Below, piece by piece: positions 59,402-64,000 of a DNA stretch of 64,000 bases (positions are counted from its first letter, which is position 1; every line of letters begins with the position of its first letter). The translations under genes and the position numbers were made by a program. The notes under the pieces were generated by a model. That model had not been told where the DNA came from and did no database searches. It was given only the letters and a program-made list of their open reading frames with translations. Source of the DNA: Pseudomonas lundensis (GTDB lineage: Bacteria; Pseudomonadota; Gammaproteobacteria; Pseudomonadales; Pseudomonadaceae); assembly GCF_001042985.1 (NCBI RefSeq), contig NZ_JYKY01000002.1, positions 62,001 through 126,000 of the forward strand. The letters are read 5' to 3'.

Positions 59402-60512
59402 TTCGCTTCCGGGCCTCAATGATGGGGCCCGTTACTATCGTCTCCAGCCAAGACCAGTTTTCGTAAGGATCGCCATTCCCTTTCAAGTGCGTATATCTGC
59501 GCATTGAATTCCAGTCCCGGTGGCCGGATACAGAGGCCACTTTCGGGATATCCCAGCCCATTTCAAATAGGCGGCTGACACCATCGTGGCGAAGGTCATG
59601 AAAGTGCAGGTCATCGATCTCAAGAAAGTGGCAGGCACGGGTAAAGGATGCCGAGATAGAGCGAGAGTTGTAAGGGAAAACATCCTCTGCAACCTTTGGC
59701 ATAGACATCATGATCCGCCACGCTTCATCAGGGACATGGCACCAAACGTCATTGCCGTACTTCTGACCCGGATTCTTCATATCAGTGATCAGAACCATCT
59801 GGCGCTGCTCATCTAAGGCATTCCATTTGATGCGCGTGATTTCTTCCTGTCGACGCGTAGAGAACAGCGCAAAGGCCGTCACCCGTACCATGTCTATTTC
59901 CTGCTTGCGCCGGTCTCGCATCTCACCGAAGTATTGAAACAGCTTATCCAGTTCTTCAAGTGTTGGGCGACGGTTCCTTTCCTTGCTGCGTGTCACCGCG
60001 CCCATCTTGCGCAATACCTTGCGCGCATCGGGCATGGCCATTGGATCGATGTCATAGCCCCACGCTGGCCGCGCCACAGAAAGCACGGCCCCCAAGTGAG
60101 CCAGGTCATTGCCCACGGTCTGCGCCTGTATGCCATCGTTCGTCATTCGTCCATCAGCGTACTCCACCAGCTTCTGGCTGGTGATCTCTCTATCCTCAAG
60201 CTTGCCTAACCAGGTTTCACCGATAGCCTTGAGTGTGGCGCGCTTGGTCTTCCCTAGCGGCCTCAGCTTTTCGTACTCCAAAAGGTAGCGGTCGATCATC
60301 TCCTTGACCGTCACACCTGATCGATTGGCCTTCTCGATTGCTCCAGGAACTGACATCTCAGTTTCGACACGTTTGATCCAGGCCTGCGCAGTCGCCTTGC
60401 GGTCGAACGTCTGGCTTTCCTGATAAACTGTCACACCCTTTTGCATGATGCGGATCTGCGCGGTGTAACCCGTCGATCCATCTCTGCGCTTGCGAACGGT
60501 GATAGTGCCCAT
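59379..60512 (-). CDS. int: dusA-targeting tyrosine integrase
   Basis: 377 residues from ATG 60512. N-terminal arm-binding part (MGTITVRKRRDGSTGYTAQI), core-binding domain, then the catalytic domain: Arg in LFSTRRQEEITRIKWNALDE, HDLRHDGVSRLFE (HxxR), HRDW, and the nucleophile Tyr in NSMRRYTHLKGNGDP. It lies 100 bases from dusA and reads away from it. It is the intact counterpart of the broken copy at 15410-16435. Confidence 0.95.
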   Translation of the reverse strand: MGTITVRKRRDGSTGYTAQIRIMQKGVTVYQESQTFDRKATAQAWIKRVETEMSVPGAIEKANRSGVTVKEMIDRYLLEYEKLRPLGKTKRATLKAIGETWLGKLEDREITSQKLVEYADGRMTNDGIQAQTVGNDLAHLGAVLSVARPAWGYDIDPMAMPDARKVLRKMGAVTRSKERNRRPTLEELDKLFQYFGEMRDRRKQEIDMVRVTAFALFSTRRQEEITRIKWNALDEQRQMVLITDMKNPGQKYGNDVWCHVPDEAWRIMMSMPKVAEDVFPYNSRSISASFTRACHFLEIDDLHFHDLRHDGVSRLFEMGWDIPKVASVSGHRDWNSMRRYTHLKGNGDPYENWSWLETIVTGPIIEARKRIKKRGVD

Positions 60513-60515
60513 GAT

Positions 60516-60554
60516 TTTGCTACACGAATATTCGGATTTGCTACATTGTAGCAA
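60516..60554. promoter_or_regulatory. Integrase arm-type/operator sites
   Basis: TTTGCTACA at 60516-60524 and 60537-60545, 21 bp apart; the second is one arm of the palindrome TTGCTACA-T-TGTAGCAA (60538-60554). The left end of the prophage carries the inverted TGTAGCAAA at 16680, which fits integrase arm sites. Confidence 0.7.
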
Positions 60555-60612
60555 CGAGCATTCAAAAACAAGCAAAAACAGCGGTAAACAGTAGTGAACG
60601 AGAGTTACCCGA

Positions 60613-61623
60613 ATGCACACCATACCCGCAGAAAACCTAGCCAGCCCACTAGATTCGGTATCTAGGAGGTTTTCTGTTGCACCTATGATGGATTGGACCG
60701 ATCGTCATTGTCGTTTTTTCTTGCGTCTGCTTTCTAAGCACGCTCTCCTTTACACCGAGATGGTGACCACTGGCGCGCTTTTACATGGTGATGCAGAGCG
60801 TTTTCTGCGGCATGACGTGACCGAACATCCGCTGGCATTGCAGCTGGGGGGAAGCACGGCTGCAGATTTGGCGGCATGTGCACGCTTGGCGCAAGATGCC
60901 GGGTATGACGAAGTGAACTTGAATGTCGGCTGCCCGAGCGATCGGGTGCAGAATAATATGATTGGCGCATGCCTGATGGCTCATCCCGCGTTGGTGGCCG
61001 ATTGTGTTAAAGGCATGCGCGATGCGGTGTCGATACCGATTACGGTCAAGCATCGCATCGGTATTAATGGTCGCGACAGTTACGCACAACTGTGTGACTT
61101 TGTCGGCACGGTGAGGGATGCGGGGTGCGAAAGTTTTACAGTACACGCGCGAATCGCGATTCTTGAAGGGCTCTCCCCCAAAGAAAACCGGGATATTCCG
61201 CCCTTGCGCTACGACGTGGCCGCACAGCTCAAAGCCGATTTTCCAGCGCTTGAGATCATTCTCAATGGCGGGATCAAAACCCTCGATCAATGCAAAACGC
61301 ATCTGCAAACGTTTGATGGTGTGATGCTGGGCCGCGAGGCTTATCACAACCCGTACATTCTGGCCGAGGTCGATCAGCAGTTATTTGGCAGTGAAGCGCC
61401 GGTCGTCACCCGCGCCCAGGCATTGGCGTTGTTGCGCCCTTACATTGCTCAACATCTGGCAACTGGCGGTGCGATGCATCACGTAACACGCCATATTTTG
61501 GGGCTGGGCCAAGGTTTCCCCGGCGCTCGACGCTTTCGCCAGTTGCTTTCAGTGGATATTCATAAGGCTAAAGATCCTCTGGCGCTGCTGGATCAAGCCG
61601 GGGAGCTGCTGGAAGGTCGCTGA
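60613..61623 (+). CDS. dusA: tRNA-dihydrouridine synthase A (5' end supplied by the prophage)
   Basis: 336 residues. FMN TIM-barrel enzyme: VAPMMDWTDRHCRFFLRLLS, LYTEMVTTGALLHGD, NVGCPSDRVQ, the catalytic Cys, TVKHRIGI and LNGGIKTLDQC. It reduces uridines in the D-loop of tRNA. The attachment core lies at 60682-60693, so the promoter and codons 1-23 come from the prophage. The first 12 residues (MHTIPAENLASP) differ from those of the displaced end at 16538. Confidence 0.95.
   Translation: MHTIPAENLASPLDSVSRRFSVAPMMDWTDRHCRFFLRLLSKHALLYTEMVTTGALLHGDAERFLRHDVTEHPLALQLGGSTAADLAACARLAQDAGYDEVNLNVGCPSDRVQNNMIGACLMAHPALVADCVKGMRDAVSIPITVKHRIGINGRDSYAQLCDFVGTVRDAGCESFTVHARIAILEGLSPKENRDIPPLRYDVAAQLKADFPALEIILNGGIKTLDQCKTHLQTFDGVMLGREAYHNPYILAEVDQQLFGSEAPVVTRAQALALLRPYIAQHLATGGAMHHVTRHILGLGQGFPGARRFRQLLSVDIHKAKDPLALLDQAGELLEGR
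60682..60693. other. attR core of the large prophage, inside dusA
   Basis: CCTATGATGGAT, identical to 16607-16618. It encodes PMMD of the DusA motif, so integration keeps the dusA frame. Confidence 0.85.
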
Positions 61624-61632
61624 CACCGCAAC

Positions 61633-61670
61633 AAAAAGGAGCCGATCCTGCGCAAGATCGGCTCCTTTTT
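61633..61670. terminator. Bidirectional terminator between dusA and the STAS gene
   Basis: AAAAAGGAGCCGATC and GATCGGCTCCTTTTT form a perfect 15-bp stem with A and T tracts on both sides, serving dusA (plus) and the STAS gene (minus). Confidence 0.92.
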
Positions 61671-61698
61671 ATGTATGGCTGTTATGCATGGCCTGGAT

Positions 61699-62181
61699 TC
61701 AATGACGCTCGAGCGCATTGACCAGATCATGAAAAGCCTCGTGGTTGGAATCATTCAAGCTCATGAGGATTTTATGGGCTTCCAGCACCTTGACGCGTAC
61801 GACCTCCTCCGACTGATCTTGTGAAGGCAGATCGGTCAGACACTCAGGGCAAGGCAAGGGCGTACCCACGATATTGAAAACCTGATCAAAACCCATGGAT
61901 TGCAGCAGACGGGTAATGTCTTCATGGGTGGTCACGACAGTGGGCAACAAGCCGACTTTCTGCCGGGACAGGATCGACAATTTCGCAAGCAGCCCCAGCG
62001 TTGTGCTGTCAATGCTGCGCGTATCGGTCAGATCGATCACGATGGCGGAAAAATTCAACGCCGTGAATATTTTCTCTATCGTCGCATCCAGTGCCGAACA
62101 CAAGGTCAGGCGCACTTCACCTACAAACTTCAGGACGAAAGTGCCATCCTGTTCGGCGAACTGAATTCTACCGGTACTCAT
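61699..62181 (-). CDS. STAS-domain anti-sigma factor antagonist (HsbA-like)
   Basis: 160 residues. STAS domain at about 1-105 (FVLKFVGEVRLTLCSALDAT, AIVIDLTDTRSIDSTTLGLL) with the phosphorylatable Ser in RSIDSTTLG. The C-terminal part (CPECLTDLPSQDQSEEVVRV) has a Cys pair. It is coupled to the RR-phosphatase gene by a four-base overlap. By analogy with HsbR/HsbA the phosphatase controls its phosphorylation and so a sigma/anti-sigma switch linked to motility or biofilm. Confidence 0.88.
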   Translation of the reverse strand: MSTGRIQFAEQDGTFVLKFVGEVRLTLCSALDATIEKIFTALNFSAIVIDLTDTRSIDSTTLGLLAKLSILSRQKVGLLPTVVTTHEDITRLLQSMGFDQVFNIVGTPLPCPECLTDLPSQDQSEEVVRVKVLEAHKILMSLNDSNHEAFHDLVNALERH

Positions 62182-63362
62182 TTCAGATTCCTGCTTAACA
62201 CCAACAAGGCGATATCATCCGGCATCTCCCCGAGCGTAGCTAAACCAAACACTTGGCGCAGACCTTCCAGGCTGCCGCCCGCTGCTTTCACCAATTGAGG
62301 CAAAGCAGCTTCTTTCTCTTTGAGCGTCTGCTCAGTCAAAAGATCCAAAATTCCGTCGGACATCAGCGTCAGGCTGAAAATGTCAGGCAGTTTAAACGTG
62401 TGATCTTCATAGGTGGCTTCTTTAAACAAACCGACCGGCAGACCCCGACCTTCCAGATAACTGACGCTGTCAGGCGTGTACAGCACCGGCAAGGGCAGAT
62501 GCCCACCAATGCTGTAGGTCAACAGGCCGCTCTCTTCATCGATGACCCCGCCAACCATGGTCACATGCTTGCCCAGCTTGCAGTTGATCAGGCCACGGTT
62601 GATGTGCCCCAACACCTCGGAAGGCTTGAACTCAGGCAGTGTACCGTTGCGTTTGGATTCAAACAGCAAACGTGTGGTCATGAATTTGAGCAACACCGTC
62701 ACGAAAGCCGAAGACGCCCCGTGACCTGAAACATCAGCCAGATAAAACGCCACGCGGCGCTCGTCCACCCTGAAGTAATCAACAAAGTCGCCCGACAAAT
62801 ACAGCGACGGAATGATCTGGTGCGCGAAATCAAACTCATCGATGGACCAGGGGCTGACGGGCAGCATGTTCATCTGCACCTGTCGGCCTGCGTTCTGATC
62901 CTCCTGCAGCAAGTGCAGACTGGCTTCCAGCTCGCGATTGGCGGATTCGAGCTTCTCACGGTAACGCTGGTTTTCCACTAACAAACGGGCGCGATCAAGG
63001 GCACGATGAACGGAATGCTCAAGCACTGCCAGGTCTTCGAGGGGCTTGATCAGATAGTCAGCTGCCCCGAGGCGCAACGCCTCGACCACGTCACTCATGA
63101 CGCCCGCGCCTGAAATAACGATCACCGGGGTCACGGGAGACTGAAGCGTCACTTGGCGAATCAGCTCAAGGCCACCCATTTGCGGCATCCGCAAGTCACA
63201 GATGACCAAATCTGGCTGTTCGCGCTCGAAGACCTGAAGTCCCTGCAAGCCATTACTGGCCTGGAGGACGCTGAAGCCGCTGTCTTCCAGATAAGCCGCC
63301 AGACTGGCGCGTACGACGTCGTCGTCATCAATGATCAGCAGCGTGGCACTGGTTTTTTGCAT
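62178..63362 (-). CDS. Response regulator with PP2C/SpoIIE phosphatase domain (HsbR-like)
   Basis: 394 residues from ATG 63362 (MQKTSATLLIIDDDDVVRAS). A receiver domain (residues 1-120; DDDD pocket, phospho-Asp in LVICDLRMPQMGG, Lys in DYLIKPLEDL) leads through a coiled coil (ENQRYREKLESANRELEASL) to a PP2C phosphatase (LYLSGDFVDYFRVDERRVAF, YLADVSGHGASSAFVTVLLK, TLMSDGILDLL). It probably dephosphorylates the STAS partner encoded next, in response to an unseen histidine kinase. Confidence 0.93.
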   Translation of the reverse strand: MQKTSATLLIIDDDDVVRASLAAYLEDSGFSVLQASNGLQGLQVFEREQPDLVICDLRMPQMGGLELIRQVTLQSPVTPVIVISGAGVMSDVVEALRLGAADYLIKPLEDLAVLEHSVHRALDRARLLVENQRYREKLESANRELEASLHLLQEDQNAGRQVQMNMLPVSPWSIDEFDFAHQIIPSLYLSGDFVDYFRVDERRVAFYLADVSGHGASSAFVTVLLKFMTTRLLFESKRNGTLPEFKPSEVLGHINRGLINCKLGKHVTMVGGVIDEESGLLTYSIGGHLPLPVLYTPDSVSYLEGRGLPVGLFKEATYEDHTFKLPDIFSLTLMSDGILDLLTEQTLKEKEAALPQLVKAAGGSLEGLRQVFGLATLGEMPDDIALLVLSRNLK

Positions 63363-63654
63363 GTGGGCAAATGGCGCCAGAATTAGGTTGGCATTAAACA
63401 CGCACTGAGCGGGCTCAACGACTGAATGTACTGTGAAACACCTTGAACCGGTATTGAGTATTGCTCAGTTCTACAAAGGTGCTCGCGTAAGGCGCAGACG
63501 GTACTCCCATCCGCGGGGGGTTTCAAGCTCAGCCCGATGCTGGCAGACGGAGTTCCACAAGGGAAATTCCCCACAGTTATAAGAACCATCGCAGAGCTGA
63601 CTAAAAGCATGGTCAGTTACGTATGATTTGCCCGCTTAAACGCCCTGAAAACAA
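63363..63654. promoter_or_regulatory. Non-coding gap upstream of the RR-phosphatase gene
   Basis: 292 bases that must hold its promoter. I see no further motif worth naming, and the frames over it (for example 63383-63610 minus) look like chance. Confidence 0.4.
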
Positions 63655-63678
63655 AAAAGAGCCCCGAGGGGCTCTTTT
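63655..63678 (-). terminator. Terminator of mlaA
   Basis: AAAAGAGCCCC / GGGGCTCTTTT, perfect 11-bp stem with a two-base loop and T tract on the minus strand, 22 bases after the mlaA stop. Confidence 0.9.
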
Positions 63679-63699
63679 GCGCAAGCGGTAAAAAACGGT

Positions 63700-64000
63700 T
63701 TAAAAATCGTCTTCTACCTGACCATCCTTCACCTTGAATTCGCGGTTTTGCAGGTAGGCATTGCGGATAAATACGTATTTGTCGCCCGTGATCAGTTTTT
63801 CAGCCGACAGCAAGCTGGCGCGGGTATCGATCACGTCCATGCCGATCGCCATGTTGCGCGCCGGGATGTCGTTCATGTAACGGTAGGGTTCGGCGTAAGT
63901 GTCCGGGTAGATGGCTACCGCGTCACGCACCGTGCTTGGGCCCAGCAGCGGCAACACTACGTATGGACCACTCGGAACACCCCAGCGGCCCAACGTCTGA
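63700..64000 (-). CDS. mlaA: MlaA/VacJ outer-membrane lipoprotein, C-terminal part
   Basis: The visible 99 codons run off the right edge at the 5' end. QTLGRWGVPSGPYVVLPLLG then PSTVRDAVA is the MlaA signature; the remainder (PARNMAIGMDVIDTRASLLS) also fits. MlaA removes misplaced phospholipids from the outer leaflet together with porins and the MlaFEDB transporter. Start and lipobox are outside the window. Confidence 0.94.
   Translation of the reverse strand, partial: QTLGRWGVPSGPYVVLPLLGPSTVRDAVAIYPDTYAEPYRYMNDIPARNMAIGMDVIDTRASLLSAEKLITGDKYVFIRNAYLQNREFKVKDGQVEDDF

Larger units (their letters stand above)
16607..60693. mobile_element. Apparently complete lambda-head/P2-tail prophage integrated in dusA
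   Basis: About 44.1 kb between two copies of CCTATGATGGAT. From the left: defence cargo (17.0-24.9 kb), dam, Rz/Rz1/endolysin, contractile tail genes, head genes, terminase, cos-like site, holin, Q-like gene, primase, repressor switch, early operon, integrase. The head genes follow the lambda order (Nu1-A-W-B-C-D-E) and the tail genes are P2-like (V, W, J, I, fibre, FI, FII, E, T, U, X, D). Arm-type repeats (TTTGCTACA) occur near both ends. I see no frameshift or stop in any essential gene, so it may be inducible. Insertion next to an integrase that targets dusA is a known habit of one integrase family. Confidence 0.92.

Noticed and set aside
60500..60700. tRNA gene as the prophage target
   Set aside because: No tRNA cloverleaf is present at either end; the shared core lies in the dusA coding sequence.
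63383..63610. 75-residue minus-strand frame upstream of the RR-phosphatase
   Set aside because: No ribosome site, no pattern, and it occupies the only available promoter region.

Overview
The window looks like a Pseudomonas chromosome of the P. fluorescens type. It is GC-rich, has a cobalamin-riboswitch/cobW unit, Pseudomonas-type L,D-transpeptidases, dusA, HsbA/HsbR-like regulators and mlaA, and carries a Pseudomonas-style prophage with PrtN-type regulators. All family assignments come from reading the sequence; no database was searched.

Layout. 1-14.2 kb is chromosomal: a cobW-type GTPase behind a B12 riboswitch; an amidase and a coniferyl-aldehyde dehydrogenase (minus) divergent from an aromatic-catabolism operon (two-domain flavin reductase, SDR, 2-oxopent-4-enoate hydratase, acetaldehyde dehydrogenase, 4-hydroxy-2-oxovalerate aldolase, MFS transporter); a nitronate monooxygenase; and two divergent L,D-transpeptidases. 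14.2-16.6 kb is the scar of a largely deleted prophage: a DUF7683-like gene, then the 3' end of a dam gene fused to an integrase that has lost its 3' end and carries a stop at codon 8, then a displaced 5' end of dusA. 16.6-60.7 kb is a second, apparently complete prophage of about 44 kb inserted in dusA. 60.6-64 kb is chromosomal again: dusA with an element-supplied 5' end, a STAS protein, an RR-PP2C phosphatase and mlaA.

The large prophage, left to right, holds a defence block (Dcm-type methylase, Vsr, EcoRII-type endonuclease, and a 1337-residue NACHT/STAND-like NTPase with a possible nuclease C-terminus), a Dam methylase, lysis genes (Rz/Rz1, GH19 endolysin), a P2-like contractile tail module interrupted by an MqsRA toxin-antitoxin pair, a lambda-like head module (E-D-C-B-W-A-Nu1 order), a cos-like site, holin, Q-like antiterminator, candidate iterons, primase-helicase, the CII/Cro/CI switch, a rightward early operon with two PrtN-like genes, and the integrase. 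Late genes all read leftward from the Q region. The early region diverges around a LexA/CI-type repressor with matching operator copies on both sides.

The most interesting points are: (i) the int'-dam' scar has the same gene order and orientation as the intact prophage, so two sister prophages stood in tandem and one lost about 34 kb; (ii) the segment between the left attachment site and dam differs completely between the two and carries defence genes in one, which suggests a cargo hotspot; (iii) the 1337-residue NTPase is a candidate undescribed defence protein; (iv) a cos site resembling lambda cosN, iterons, integrase arm sites with matched spacing but different sequence in the two elements, and stem-loops with a conserved loop and changed stems in the early leaders.
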